Part shown: in pieces, positions 1 to 12,565 of the stretch | How positions within the stretch are numbered: position 1 is the first letter of the stretch | How the letters are laid out: every line of letters starts with the position of its first letter | Source: Paraescarpia echinospica | Lineage: Eukaryota > Annelida > Polychaeta > Sabellida > Siboglinidae | DNA length: 64,000 nucleotides | Assembly: GCA_020002185.1 (NCBI GenBank) | Contig: CM034541.1 | Span: 49,363,313-49,427,312 of the forward strand | Direction: 5' to 3' | The notes under the pieces: generated by a model | Database searches by the model: none | What the model was told of the DNA's origin: nothing | What the model saw: only the letters and a program-made list of their open reading frames with translations | Position numbers and translations under genes: made by a program

Positions 1-1105
1 GCAGTTCCGTGGACGGCGTTGCCGTTGGACGCAACGACGAGGATGCGAGCAACTAGCAACTATCGGTGTGTTCGTAAAAAGTCCACTTCACGAGATTATC
101 TCCTCTTGGACGTTTAGTACCGGACAAACAGCGTGAACTCACTATAATGGAGTGACACGTATTTATCCGATCAGAGAGGATATCGACAGCTTGTGAAACC
201 ATAGTATAAATGTACACCTAAGATGACGTTAATTCACATAAATAGGCTTATCATTCGTGCTTCAAAAGTGTTTTCTTCTCTCCGGCAGTAGACCTATTCG
301 CGGAATGGATGTAATGCGATAGATACAAAAAACTTGTTGGAATGCCTGCTCTTATAAACCGCAATACCGAGGCTATCAATTTGCATGACTGAGTGCGACA
401 CTAAAACACCGAAATCGACGTAATGCAAAACACGTCTACGCTACCGTAATCTCTATGGTGCTGTTAGCGTCTGACATTTGCTTCAGCTTGACTTAGCAGT
501 GACGTTGCCCCAATCAAGATTGCATTAGGAAGATACAATGGATCTGCTGTGGGGGAAATATTGTGTATTTATAACGCCTAATAATGATGAAACAAGTTCA
601 GACATCGACCACCAACGCCGTGTTGACAGCACGACTCTTCTATAAACGATTCGGGAAAGGGAACGGTTGCTGGACGTAGAGAAATGAGAGATGATGATGG
701 ATTCAGAGTTCAGTTGATAACGAACGAGACACGTGCGTCATGGAACAAAAGTGTCTTGTAATATTTGAGTAGGTAAATGGTCGTTAATACGAAGTCATTT
801 TATATAGATTTTTTCCGAAAATAACATCTAGTCGCGTTTTTGTGTAAGGTTATTGGTGATGTTGTAAATGTTCATGCTAGTATTTAAAGGTCGGAAAATG
901 ACATTAGGGAAAGAAAATCAAACGTAATTCAGCTCTGCAGCGACCATGTGATTATGGCACACGAGTCCGTCAATGATGGTCAGTACAGGAAATGACAAAA
1001 TTTGACAGCGGTCAAAGGGCGTGCACTGACGTCATCTTATATAATGTCTTGGTATCCGGTTTTAGAGTGAATCATCAAAAACATCCTAAAGCATAGACAA
1101 ACGAT
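1..1105. other. No gene recognised
   Basis: Both strands are closed by frequent stops and I see no domain, repeat family or RNA gene. Composition is ordinary AT-rich non-coding DNA. Confidence 0.6.
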
Positions 1106-1147
1106 GTAGACACTTGGCCTACTGTTCGCAGTAGGCCAAGTGTTTAC
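1106..1147. repeat. Near-perfect hairpin with TTCG loop
   Basis: A 14-bp perfect stem (CACTTGGCCTACTG and its complement) encloses a TTCG loop. It extends outward to 19 bp with one G-T pair, which would be a G-U wobble in RNA. The stem is GC-rich in an AT-rich setting. It could be a fold-back relic, a small structured RNA or a pause site; nothing else in the flanks decides. Confidence 0.6.
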
Positions 1148-1369
1148 TATTTCTGTCTGTATTCAATAAATTACAAGTTGTAATTTTGCAAACTATTGCA
1201 ATTAGTTCAATCTAGTGATTTCATATATCTAGAGTAGGTTGGTGATAATTTTGAACAAGGACTGATATTTGCTACTTACGTTATAGTATTATTTTATCTT
1301 ATTCTTAGCCTAGATGTTGTTTTACCTGAAACTGGGAAGCGGTGTGATTACAGTTGCAGTATACAGCTA

Positions 1370-1599
1370 GGGTAAGACGCCCCCCCCCCGGGGCGTCTTA
1401 CCCCAGCTGTGGGGTAAGACGCCCCTATGATAACAAATTCAAAATAATGTTTCATCTCATTCTCTGTCGGAAGAAATGCAATATTCCTTCACCGTAGATC
1501 GCCAACATACACCAGTATCCTATGTCATATTTGTTAATTATATTAATACATTTTCCGTAGACATGTGACTGACATTGCTTAATGGGGGCATCTTACCCC
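1370..1599. repeat. GGTAAGACGCCCC motif, direct and inverted copies
   Basis: GGTAAGACGCCCC at 1371 runs through a C tract into its own complement, ending at 1402. A direct copy lies at 1411-1425 and a diverged inverted copy at 1584-1599. The first pair can form a C/G-rich hairpin. The outer copies are bordered by CTAGGGTAAG and CTTACCCCACTCTACCCTA, suggesting the ends of a small inverted-repeat element of about 240 bp. No known family is recognised. Confidence 0.5.
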
Positions 1600-1615
1600 A
1601 CTCTACCCTAATAGT

Positions 1616-1691
1616 TTTTGACAGAAATTACTTTTACTATTTGTTTGTATATTAACAAAATACATAAACAATAACATAATTTCTGTCAAAA
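1616..1691. repeat. 15-bp inverted repeat, 46-bp spacer
   Basis: TTTTGACAGAAATTA at 1616-1630 is perfectly complementary to 1677-1691, and a further TTCTGTCAAA follows at 1701. The short AT-rich spacer makes a MITE-like relic possible, but no target duplication was found. Confidence 0.45.
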
Positions 1692-2727
1692 TTATCTTGG
1701 TTCTGTCAAACTGCGTCACTACACATATATAGTATAGTATTTGCTAGACGTAGTTTGACAACGGACATCTATTAATTCGATCAATTCTCCAGATGACGTC
1801 ACTGCAAGCGAGCTGTTTGGTGTTCCATTGATGGTTGTAAGCTATAATAAATAGTTCCAAGATACCAACAAACTTTGAAAGTTGCAACATTTCATGAAAT
1901 GTGACATCTTTACAACAAATGATGCCCTGCCCATACCTGTCCTTAACATTGACCTTGACCTAAGATGGCTTCCGCTGTTCAGGCAGACACATTCACATCG
2001 GGTGTGCACTTCTGCACTACACTGACGGGACACGGCATAATGGAAACGGCAGACATGCACTTCTACGAGTCGATACTGCCTCGGTGAAACAACTCCAGCG
2101 TGAGATTCGAGTGATACCGTGAGCACAGTGCGTAAGGCATCTGACAATTTCGACACTAATGTGTTTCCCGTGCTTAAAGTTGACTCTTACTGTGGGCCAG
2201 TCGGTCATTCCACGACAGCGTCGAATACGAAACCGATATCACTTCTACATTGCCTACATTTGCTACATCTTAATTATTTCTTGTCGTCAAAATTACACAC
2301 AATGTCCCCCATAAGTACATATTATATATTATTATGTTTTTTCAAAGGAATTTGATGTACACTTCATAGGCATTTTAAGAATTCAAGTCATTACAATATC
2401 ACATTCATTTTATTCTTATTATCGCCGTTTTTGTCGTAGCAACTAATTGCATTTCATTATATTTACTTATTCATTAACAGTTTATATTTTATTTTTTAGC
2501 CAATGTTATTATATATTTTATTTGAACTTGATATATTTGTTTAATATATTTTACCTCATATTTTCCACGTTCGTTTTACTTTGTCATCTTCAGTTATTAC
2601 CCTAATCTCAATATCATACATTATGTTTATTAGTTACGTCTTCAACTAGTATGAAATTATAAATCTTGATTGCTCTAATAATACATTTTAATATGTAATT
2701 TTTGCTCTGAATATTTTTGTCATTTAC

Positions 2728-5088
2728 AATGAATAAATGAATACATCTCTCGTCATGTATATTCAGAGCTGGTCTTACGCTTAGAGCATACCAAATATCA
2801 ATGCATCTTCAGGAACGCATCTTCAAATGTGTATACCACTAGGATACCTCGTAGTACAGTAGGGATTATGTCAGTTTGCAAACCATCTCGTTCGGCTGGC
2901 ACGGGAGTCGCTGTTGCTAATTCATAATGGCTGTATGTCACGACGGCGCAGTTTGCGAGCCATTACCTGACACTTAGAAAGCCTAGGTTCGTAATCAAGA
3001 TACCCGGGGTTTGTATTTAGGTAAAGTAGGCTGATTTGTACACACGATCCGCGACGCTTCGGTCTAAAAGGTGTTTAAACCTGGATAGACTGTCATAATT
3101 GGAGGTCTTCGTCATGTAACAGCTGCACGTACAGGTCACGTGCTCTTGAAGACACACGGTTAGCCCAGCTATGCACCAGATGTAGATAGGTGAAATGTAT
3201 ATGCGTCAAAGGACTAGTAGACCTACCTAGAATATACCAAGTGGGAGAGATCCGCCAATGTTTGTGTGTGCTAATTTCAACGTCGCAGTTGTGATCAGTT
3301 TATCAGAATCCTTGGCCAACGGCCAGCACAATCGTTTGAAAACAGCTTGGTACAATTTGTTGAAAGAACGAGGAAGTGCGTGTCTTATGAATGAGACACC
3401 AAATGCCGTAGATTGTGGAGGTCTCTGTCCGGAAACAACTACACGGCGAGGGTCACTCGGTTCTGTTGACTACCTGACATTAGTCTGCCATTAGTCTGCT
3501 GACCATCAATCAGTTCTGTCGATAATCGGACAATTTTGCTGGACATCTTGCACAATGATTTGAATGAATGCATATCACATTGTTCTGATAGTAAAACCTT
3601 AGAATAGGGAACTACTGCAGCTGGGTTTACGTATCTTGGGTAAAACGTATAGTTAAATAAAGCAAACGTAACGAGGGTGGAAACCAACTTGAACGCCCAG
3701 AGAGACATTGCTTCACAGAGCGATGTAACGTATTTATAACACACATAGATACTTATAGCAAATCAATTCAGCGATACACACAAACAAACGCTAATTCAGA
3801 CTTTAATCATGCAACTTAATCTCGCTAAATATGTTCCTATCCGAACGTGTGGAAGCATTATTTCTCTATAAATATTTCATATGTTTCTAATACATTTTAT
3901 TGGATGTTCAGTTGCGATCAGTTTACGACATTTGTGTGGGATTCTGCGTGTTATCAAAGTTAGATATTTTCAACATGTTTGTTCTGTCGCTGCACTGACA
4001 AATATTAGTATTAGCATTTGTGCAAAACAGTAATATTCCTATGTACTTTTCAAAATTAGGTTTATTGCAAACAAACTGCCCATGCATTTCCCGATATATA
4101 GACTACTACGCCGTAGTAATGGAGGAATTCCGTTAGTATGTAAACCGTCTTGGTCGTCTGGCGCTGGTCGCTGGTGCTCATTCATAATGGCTGTCTCTCT
4201 CGGGGCGGTTTCGCGAGTCGTTAACACACATTATAAGCCAAGGTTCGTAATCAGGACTCCCATGGTGGCCACATTTAGAGTAATTAGACCTCCCTACACA
4301 TGCCTCAAGCTTTATATTGATATATGACCCAACAGCGGGGGCGGTTCAGGCGCATCCTTTAAAACGCAGCCGGGTGAGTTATTACATCATTGCAGGAATT
4401 GCCGAACCGAATGGAAATACCCGAGCCGCGACGTACTGCTCAGAAAGGTGTTTGACTGTGAATGAACCGCGAAAATTAGAGTTTTCCATCATCTAACAGG
4501 TCACTTTCTCGTCGAGGCAGATGATGAAGTCTATGCACCAAAAGTAGATAGATGACATTTGTGTATGCGTCATAAAGATGTGTTTGTGTCATCAAATACT
4601 GTGTACGCGTTATAAACAGTCTGCCATTTTCGAGCCGTGGATACGGCCCCGGATTAGGAAGAAGAACGATTTCCCCGATAAACAAATTAGGTATTAACCA
4701 GCCGCTGTTAGAACACTTTTATCATTAATACCCGAGTGTGAAAGTTAGTTAGATAGCTGCAGCATCGATGTTGGGGATTGAGTTGGTAACATGCAAACTT
4801 TGGGTGAGTAATTAACATTAGATTCACCACTGCGTTCTACAATCAATGTGACCATCACACATCAATAATGAAGATTACACATAAGTATATAGGCCTAATA
4901 CTGACACGAGAAGAACGTAATTACCAATAGACTTTATAACACGTTCAAGTCGGGCTACACTGTATCCATTAAAGTTGCATTCTGAGATCGTCCAACTTTT
5001 TAACACAAATTTACACCGAATCACCAAGTTTTTATATATACAAGTCCCATATATATTGTAATGTTGCAATGCCACTTGTCTTAACTCC

Positions 5089-5096
<8 letters not shown>
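2728..5096 (+). repeat. Left arm of large fold-back structure
   Basis: This block matches the reverse complement of 12565-14819 almost end to end, with modest divergence and small indels. The outer end is marked by AATGAATAAATGAATA-type sequence in both arms, and the inner end by a TA microsatellite. Inside the arm, 2790-3220 and 4090-4590 are two diverged direct copies of the same unit: both contain TTCATAATGGCTGT, a GGTTCGTAATCA block, an AAAGGTGTTT block and a GTATGCGTCA block in the same order. The open frames in it are present on both strands of both arms and show no protein family. Confidence 0.8.
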
Positions 5097-5134
<38 letters not shown>

Positions 5135-5148
5135 TGTGGAGTTAAGAC
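5078..5148. repeat. TA-repeat hairpin at inner end of left arm
   Basis: GTCTTAACTCCACAATATA, a pure TA tract and the exact complement TATATTGTGGAGTTAAGAC form a hairpin. The right arm ends at the matching place with a diverged half (GGAGCTTAGAC at about 12570), so the hairpin sits at the inner boundary of the fold-back arms. Confidence 0.65.
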
Positions 5149-5389
5149 GGCTGCATGGGCCTGTGACAGCCATGCTGCCGTATGGCAATAAGTCACTGCC
5201 GTCCCATTGCCTATACAGCACAGCACCAAGTTTTCTTCATAATATATCATGCTAACTATTAATTGACTTCAGTTAGTCAGTGTTGTTAATGTACATTGGG
5301 TTCAGAGAGTTGCCTCACTAATATGCCAGTGTCTGTGACATTTCAATTGGCCTGTAATTTGTACAGAGTCACTCACTGTCTGATGGATG
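5149..5389. other. Spacer between fold-back arm and transposase relic
   Basis: It should hold the continuation of the THAP-type transposase (minus strand) but stops interrupt every frame and no catalytic block is visible. The transposase therefore appears truncated near the left arm. Confidence 0.4.
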
Positions 5390-6083
5390 AGTCTTTTTTA
5401 GATTACCGAATAGTAGTGGAGAGTGAGTGCAAACTGCTTGATTTGTTGATTGTACATTCTATTCTTTGTCGATCCTCGGCTATTGGATAGTTGGTTACGA
5501 AAGCTGTATTGGGCCATCCCACCAAAGTTATTTCGTAGCAGTGCCAGCTCATCTTCTTCAAGTAGCTTCTGTTCTCCAATGGATTTGAGAAGGTCTCTTT
5601 TTTTTATCTTTTGCTGCTTCCGCCTAAAAACTTCTGAGTCAAGGTCTTTATTTTCCGCTTTAATTCTGGCGCTTTCTGAACCATCTTTCAAGATAATGGC
5701 TGGTCTCGCGAGATGTAACTGTGTTCTATATTTAATCTCCTCGCTACTTTGGTTGGACTTGGAACAACTGATTTTCCACAACAGTACTCATGTGACTACT
5801 GCCTCCAGATGCTTGAGCAGGGTGCTTTATAGCCTTTCTGGGTTGGCGTACGCTTAGGTTGCAGGTGGAAAGGGAAATTGAAAATGGAGGGAACTGCCGA
5901 ATCATGGAGGCTTCTTCCGATCTTGTTGGGACGAACCACAAAACAGTTCACTTCAAAATTATCACTACAAAGGAAGCTGTTCGTTGTTGGTGTCCAGTCT
6001 TTTCTCCTGATTGCTTCAACCCACGCAGCTCGGCATTCTCGCCTTTTCTTTTCGTCTGGGAATCTGCAGGGGGCAGTATCCAT
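5390..6083 (-). pseudogene. THAP-domain P-type transposase, broken N-terminal part
   Basis: The upstream segment (6083-5796) reads as most of a THAP zinc finger: RFPDEKKRR, the WVEAIRRKDW helix, LCSDNF in place of the usual CSEHF, and the terminal AVPSIFNF. The last zinc-binding His is Asn here and the first CxxC pair is absent; CCCCCTGCAG just before RFPDE looks like a splice acceptor, so that pair may lie in another exon. After one frameshift, 5781-5398 gives a lysine/glutamate-rich coiled-coil stretch, then LLRNNFGG and EIKQFALTLHYYS-like sequence (here QQIKQFALTLHYYS), the block that opens the catalytic part of P-element/THAP9-type transposases. The catalytic remainder is missing. It lies between the arms of the fold-back structure and reads toward the left arm. 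Domain reading is confident; a functional product is not expected. Confidence 0.75.
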
Positions 6084-8440
6084 TATCAGTAATTATTAGT
6101 CATAATATATTATCCCATTAAGCCTTTAGATTAATACAAAACGTGTCGACCATGCTAGGGCTCTGCACAATAATATTATTAAATAACGTTTTGGTATATA
6201 CGGTAATTCAACCAACTTAAGTTATATTTTGTCAATTTGCACATGATTGTAATGTTTTTAAAACTGCTAATTTTCTAAATTAATGACAATGAGACATGTT
6301 TGTGCAGACTATTATCTAAGCTATATTATATAGTTGAGGATTCTCACATGTGGAAAGAGATGCCAGATCCTGTCTTCTGTCGGTTGGTACAGTTGTAAGC
6401 TACACAGGAAATAACCATATTTGCTGTTTCACAATAACTATTGTAACCAGCAAGCCTACAAATGTTGTCGAGAGTTAAAAACAGAAACAAGTTGCTCACG
6501 CCAGTGTGAGCCACTCAACTGTTCACCGTTTAGAATCATATAACTGGGATATTGACCTCAGGTTAAACTCATTTCCAGGTCACAACCCTTCCCCAAATGA
6601 CTAAGCAGGAGGCTACAGCCTACCCCATTAATTAATCATCAGTCACTTTGTCAAGGAAGCACTATAAGTATGACAAATCTCCAGATCACTACCCCCAACC
6701 AACCCAAATCGCTAAGCTGGTGGCTGCGCTGGCCTACCCCATTAATCAGTCATGATATATCTTATCTAGGGAGCACTGTAACACATATCCAAGTTAAAAT
6801 TTCCTGTGCCAGACATTTATTACATGTTATATACATTGTCAAACAATGCTATGCTGTACGCTATGCCAGAGGATGCAACAGTTCCTGCCGTACAGTTGGA
6901 TGGCAGCCAGCGGTCCACGGCAGCGTCACTGCAGCAAGCCAGCTTATCGCTCTATTCTATAGGGAAATGATTAATGATGTAACTCTATGATATATATATA
7001 TATATATATATACAGATATATGCAGACACAGAGCGAGATGGAGACATAGAGTGGGTGGCTGGATTGATGGATGGACCTAACTTGGATTTGTAACTTGTTT
7101 TGATGCGCTTTAGTAACTCCACACACACGTAGACATGCAATGAAGTAGACCTGCTCTGATGGCCGCGACGTACTTGACGCTTAAAAACCGAAAGTTGCCT
7201 TCGGCCCACTAGTGTCTAGTCTCTGACCACGAATGACTCCCTCCAGGGTTCAACGTTCCACTTAGAAGTCCACGTGTGCACGCGTGTACAAGTTCGCGCG
7301 TGCTTTCAATTAATTCGCGCTCGTGATCCGTGCCGTTAAGAGGGAACGCACGCTGTGCCTTGTGTTTACGGAACACCCGCTACCATGATCATAGCAAGTG
7401 TTCACACAGCGGGACCATAGCATCTGCCAGGAGGATCCTGGAAACGAGGTGGCAGTGTCTCCGACGGCCTTGGGCGATCGGCTCTAATGATTTGCCTACT
7501 TCCGATTCCCCGGGTTAAGAGACTAGATAGGAGATGGTATTTTAACTGATACATCTCCTTGATTGAAAGAGTCAATGTGATCACCCAACTCAGACATCCC
7601 GTCTGCGTGCGGGATGGAACAGTTTCAATAGCATGGTGTTGTGTTATAGGGTCTAGTGGTTTTATTTACCAATCATATTGGCGAAATACAATACTGGTTG
7701 CAAAACCGAGGAAAAATTGTGTTATCACCAAACGCATAATTGTGCATGGAACAACCTTCCTAAAGAACAATGTTGATAAAAATAAATATATTTAACGTTA
7801 CGTTTAAAGGTTTACATTACATTATATTTTGGAAGTGGTAAAGTAATAATTACAACGTCATATTGTAAAAGCATATTATACTTTCTAAATTTATCATCGC
7901 TAACCCGACCGTTGTAAAATTATGTACGTGCAAACAAACGCCGATTGTTGCAAAATTGTATAGATTACTTACTGATTTATTAAGGTTGTGTCATGACATT
8001 TATTGCGATGCGCTTTTCTCTCTTGAAATTAAAGCTACTTCACACCTCGTTGATCTGACCTAGGTAATCCGAGTTAACCATTTCTGTCTACGCGCGTTCG
8101 CATTTACACAGAGATGATCTAATTGACAGGTGGCGAACTAGTCGCTAGGAACGTATACCTACTTTTTATGAAAACTAACCACACGTGTGCCATCTTTCCA
8201 TACTTGCGTTTTTATATTTTCATATGTATGCCTACATGTCTAGCGTTTCTTCGTGCCTTCCTACTCTTATGAACCCCAGCCTTGTCTTCACCTTCACTCT
8301 CGCCCTCTTTCGTTCCTCTCTAATGTTACCACTTTCTTCCATAAGATATATTCTCCTACCCTCTTCCTAACTCTCTGGTTCCATTTTGTTAGTCATTTTA
8401 CTTTCATCATCAGCATCCTGCTATTTCTACATATAACTCT
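6084..8440. other. Fold-back loop, no gene recognised
   Basis: Non-coding by inspection. A short TA tract lies at 6990-7012. 7210-7520 is somewhat GC-richer but gives no recognisable product. No exon with convincing splice sites and domain was found. Confidence 0.45.
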
Positions 8441-8802
8441 AGTCTCCATTCCAACCCACCCTTTCCCTTTCCCCTTCCTTCTTCCCCTTCCCCTTCCCTC
8501 TCCCCCTTACCCCCTTACTCCCTCAATTCCCCCTTCCCTCTTCCCCCTCTCCCTTTCCCCATTCCTCCCTCCCTCAATTCCCCTTTCTCTTTCTGTTTTC
8601 CCCTTCCCTTCCCCTTCCCTTCCCCTTCCCCTTCCTTCTTCCCCCTTCCCCCTATCGCCCTCCCCTTACCCACTTCCCCTTTCCCCTTCCCCCTCCCTTT
8701 CCCTCCCTCCCTCCCTCCCTCCCTCAATTCCCCCTTCTCCTTCCCCCTTCCTTTTCCCAATCCTTCTTCCTCCTTCCCCATTCATTCTTCCCCCTTACTC
8801 AG
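8441..8802. repeat. Polypyrimidine tract (CCCTTCC-rich)
   Basis: About 360 bp on the plus strand consists almost only of C and T in irregular CCCTTCC, CCCTCC and TTCCCC units. The long open frames on both strands here (Pro/Ser/Leu-rich or Gly/Lys/Glu-rich) are by-products of the composition. Such a tract can form triplex DNA and is hard to sequence. Confidence 0.85.
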
Positions 8803-9462
8803 AACTCAGAATCAATTTATTTGACCTATAAATACGATACATATACAACGAATAACGCAAGTAATAGATAAGGTCGGGAAACTCCCATTAAGATATATAT
8901 TATCGCTAGCACAGGAGCCACCCCTAAAAGATAAACAATAATAAAATGTACATGACAAATCAGAATAGCATATGACTTGTTTTTGTAGTTGATAATTACT
9001 CAATGTATCAACATGCATACATAATACAAGGACTGATTATATGTAATCGTGTACACATTGACGTACATATGGATACTTAGGTATACATTCTAATATATAT
9101 TACGAATTACAAATAAAGCAATTATGGATACGACAAGTGGATTCATTATTTAAGATAAGAACGTTTTTTTTGTGTATGTTGAAAAACTATATAGACTGTG
9201 GGTGTAAATTCTATTAATTATAATACTTGGTGTATTGTTAACTGTCTCTACTATTTTGTGTCTAATGCATTTTCTCGCAAATTCATGTTTGAATCTGGAC
9301 ATATACAGATTATTTCTTTCACGTGTGCAGTGCTGATGAATATCATAAATGTGTGTGCTTGGAAAAAACATTGAAGTAGTAGGGTAAAAGATTGTTAATT
9401 AATTTATAGTAAAATTGTAATTGTTGGTTTTAAAAATGTCATCCAACTTTAGCAACTGAAGT
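8803..9462. other. No gene recognised
   Basis: AT-rich sequence without coding signal up to the assembly gap. Confidence 0.5.
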
Positions 9463-10462
9463 NNNNNNNNNNNNNNNNNNNNNNNNNNNNNNNNNNNNNN
9501 NNNNNNNNNNNNNNNNNNNNNNNNNNNNNNNNNNNNNNNNNNNNNNNNNNNNNNNNNNNNNNNNNNNNNNNNNNNNNNNNNNNNNNNNNNNNNNNNNNNN
9601 NNNNNNNNNNNNNNNNNNNNNNNNNNNNNNNNNNNNNNNNNNNNNNNNNNNNNNNNNNNNNNNNNNNNNNNNNNNNNNNNNNNNNNNNNNNNNNNNNNNN
9701 NNNNNNNNNNNNNNNNNNNNNNNNNNNNNNNNNNNNNNNNNNNNNNNNNNNNNNNNNNNNNNNNNNNNNNNNNNNNNNNNNNNNNNNNNNNNNNNNNNNN
9801 NNNNNNNNNNNNNNNNNNNNNNNNNNNNNNNNNNNNNNNNNNNNNNNNNNNNNNNNNNNNNNNNNNNNNNNNNNNNNNNNNNNNNNNNNNNNNNNNNNNN
9901 NNNNNNNNNNNNNNNNNNNNNNNNNNNNNNNNNNNNNNNNNNNNNNNNNNNNNNNNNNNNNNNNNNNNNNNNNNNNNNNNNNNNNNNNNNNNNNNNNNNN
10001 NNNNNNNNNNNNNNNNNNNNNNNNNNNNNNNNNNNNNNNNNNNNNNNNNNNNNNNNNNNNNNNNNNNNNNNNNNNNNNNNNNNNNNNNNNNNNNNNNNNN
10101 NNNNNNNNNNNNNNNNNNNNNNNNNNNNNNNNNNNNNNNNNNNNNNNNNNNNNNNNNNNNNNNNNNNNNNNNNNNNNNNNNNNNNNNNNNNNNNNNNNNN
10201 NNNNNNNNNNNNNNNNNNNNNNNNNNNNNNNNNNNNNNNNNNNNNNNNNNNNNNNNNNNNNNNNNNNNNNNNNNNNNNNNNNNNNNNNNNNNNNNNNNNN
10301 NNNNNNNNNNNNNNNNNNNNNNNNNNNNNNNNNNNNNNNNNNNNNNNNNNNNNNNNNNNNNNNNNNNNNNNNNNNNNNNNNNNNNNNNNNNNNNNNNNNN
10401 NNNNNNNNNNNNNNNNNNNNNNNNNNNNNNNNNNNNNNNNNNNNNNNNNNNNNNNNNNNNNN
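9463..10462. other. Assembly gap, exactly 1,000 N
   Basis: The run of N is exactly 1,000 long, which points to a scaffolding placeholder of unknown true size. Sequence resumes in C/T-rich DNA resembling the tract at 8441-8802, so the gap may have been caused by that repeat. The long frame crossing it is an artefact of the N run. Confidence 0.95.
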
Positions 10463-11202
10463 CCCTTCCCCCTACCCAACCACGCTTCTCTTCTTTCCAT
10501 AATCATCATTCTATATTTTCCCTCCATCGACCATCCTCTGTTAGTATCCCCACACATCTCCCATCTCCCCGTCCAGTCCTCCCTATTCCTCCACATGTCC
10601 TTGTTTATCTGTGACCTCGGTCGCGGCCGTCGCCTCTATCTGCCAACACCTGTTATCAATTCCTTCGTTCCTGCGAGCGAAAGAAAATATGATACGTCTC
10701 TTCGTAAACACAAGACAAATTGATGATGGCTGTAATTTGCACGTTCACAGAACGATCAATAAAATTTGCAGCCAACGACCAGAAATTAGTTAAATTTTCT
10801 CTGCTATTTCTAGCCCATTGTGTTGCCATCCGACGATATAAAACTAACTTATTACAACTAGCACTATTTAGTTAATTGATTTAGCGAGACATGTTTAGAC
10901 CTATACTGTAATACGAAATAATTGTTGAAATTTCGTTAATGTGTGAAATCTAATTTAAAAGAAAAACAAGTAATCTAATGATTATTTACTTGAAAAACGA
11001 GCTAAGCTTTACAATTATATTTATGTAAATTGTCAATGGAATCTGTCTCGTGGATATTCGTAAACAAAATTATATTTACAAACTGCTGCGGGAGAAATTA
11101 ATCAGATCAATTTACTGACCAACTATTGCAGAAGCTTTGACAAATATATAAAATGATATATTATATTGGACAACTAATCACATCTACATTATAAAACAAT
11201 AC
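10463..11202. other. No gene recognised
   Basis: It begins with about 130 bp of C/T-rich sequence then turns AT-rich. No coding, RNA or mobile-element signature is seen. Confidence 0.5.
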
Positions 11203-11207
11203 GGTTC

Positions 11208-11286
<79 letters not shown>
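11203..11286. repeat. (CTGT)n microsatellite
   Basis: About twenty uninterrupted CTGT units immediately precede the tandem repeat at 11340-11700. Confidence 0.95.
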
Positions 11287-11288
<2 letters not shown>

Positions 11289-11339
11289 GGGCCCATATAT
11301 GTCCATTAGTTTTACATATATTGGGATGACATTCTATAT

Positions 11340-11700
11340 ATGGTCTAGCGAGTCCACTGGGGTGGTTCGAAGGTTTAGATTTTTGTGAAGTTCATCCGAA
11401 GGTGAGTATCTTGGGGGCACAACTTTGAAATGGCACTTATCTCCGTAAATGTTGTATGTATGTGGCTGACATTTTGTACACAATCTAATGGGCACATTGG
11501 TGTAGCTCGTATGTATAGATTTTTTTTCGAAATTCGTCCGGGCGAGGGGATCTTTGGGGGGGTCACAATTATAAAATTACACCTATCGCCGTCAGTTTCC
11601 CATGTATGATAAAAAAAAATTGTGTATGCGACCTAGTGGGCCCATTGGGGTGGTTCTTAGATTTAGCATTTTTTCGAAATTGGTCCGGAGCGTACACATG
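11340..11700. repeat. About 145-bp tandem repeat, three diverged copies
   Basis: Three copies share a TCTAGCGAGTCCACTGGGG-like start, a GGTGGTTC block, a TAGATTTTT block and a TCGAAATTCGTCCGG-like block. They begin near 11343, 11482 and 11629. Divergence between copies is high, so the array is old. No coding potential. Confidence 0.65.
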
Positions 11701-12150
11701 ACTGCCTTTTTCTGAAAAGCATGTATAGCCGGAAATCTATTAATTTGGCAGGGAAAATGTTCCAGGCTGTAATGGCATTGGAATAAAACGACCCTGGTCC
11801 TAGTGTTTCATCCTATCTGTTCCAAGACGATCCTACTGACTTCGCCCCAGGATAGCTGATCCAGGAAGTGTAATGTGTCTCCCACTTATTGGAGTGCTGT
11901 GCTCCAGCGGGAACCGTGTTTGGTTCTTTTGCTTATTACTTTCACTTTCGTCGACCCGACAGGAAAGTGATTTCCGATTATGGTGAAACGTGAAATCATC
12001 GAATGTTCCTCTGATCACTATAGGCCTAGATCGTCACTTTATAGGTGCATTCTGAGTTAAAATACCATCTGTAACTATTTCTAAGAACAATACAGCAAGA
12101 ACAATATTTACTTATTTGATCATACTTGCAAGTTGCCACCGTATATGTCA
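11701..12150. other. No gene recognised
   Basis: Unique-looking non-coding DNA between the tandem repeat and the microsatellite cluster; the TCATCC and GACGATCC blocks are not part of a recognised family. Confidence 0.4.
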
Positions 12151-12157
12151 CTTTGAC

Positions 12158-12564
<407 letters not shown>

Positions 12565-12565
<1 letters not shown>

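Larger units (their letters stand above)
1148..2727. other. No gene; scattered short repeats
   Basis: No supported coding region. The stretch holds the GTAAGACGCCCC repeats and a 15-bp inverted repeat listed separately. From 2240 to 2720 it is strongly AT-rich and featureless. Confidence 0.5.

Noticed and set aside
1842..2355. Overlapping 60-100 residue frames on both strands
   Set aside because: No domain, no codon bias and no splice context.
4039..4327. Open frames shared by the two fold-back arms (also 13260-13548)
   Set aside because: Sense and antisense frames are equally kept and no protein family is visible; shared descent of repeat DNA is enough.
8253..8831. 192-residue Pro/Ser/Leu-rich frame
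   Set aside because: Product of the C/T-rich tract; the opposite strand is equally open.
9439..10596. 385-residue open frame
   Set aside because: It exists only because the 1,000 N were read through; the flanking residues match nothing.
11203..11286. Regular repeats as a CRISPR array
   Set aside because: Four-base units without spacers; plainly a microsatellite in animal DNA. The 29-bp array at 22429 also has no spacers.
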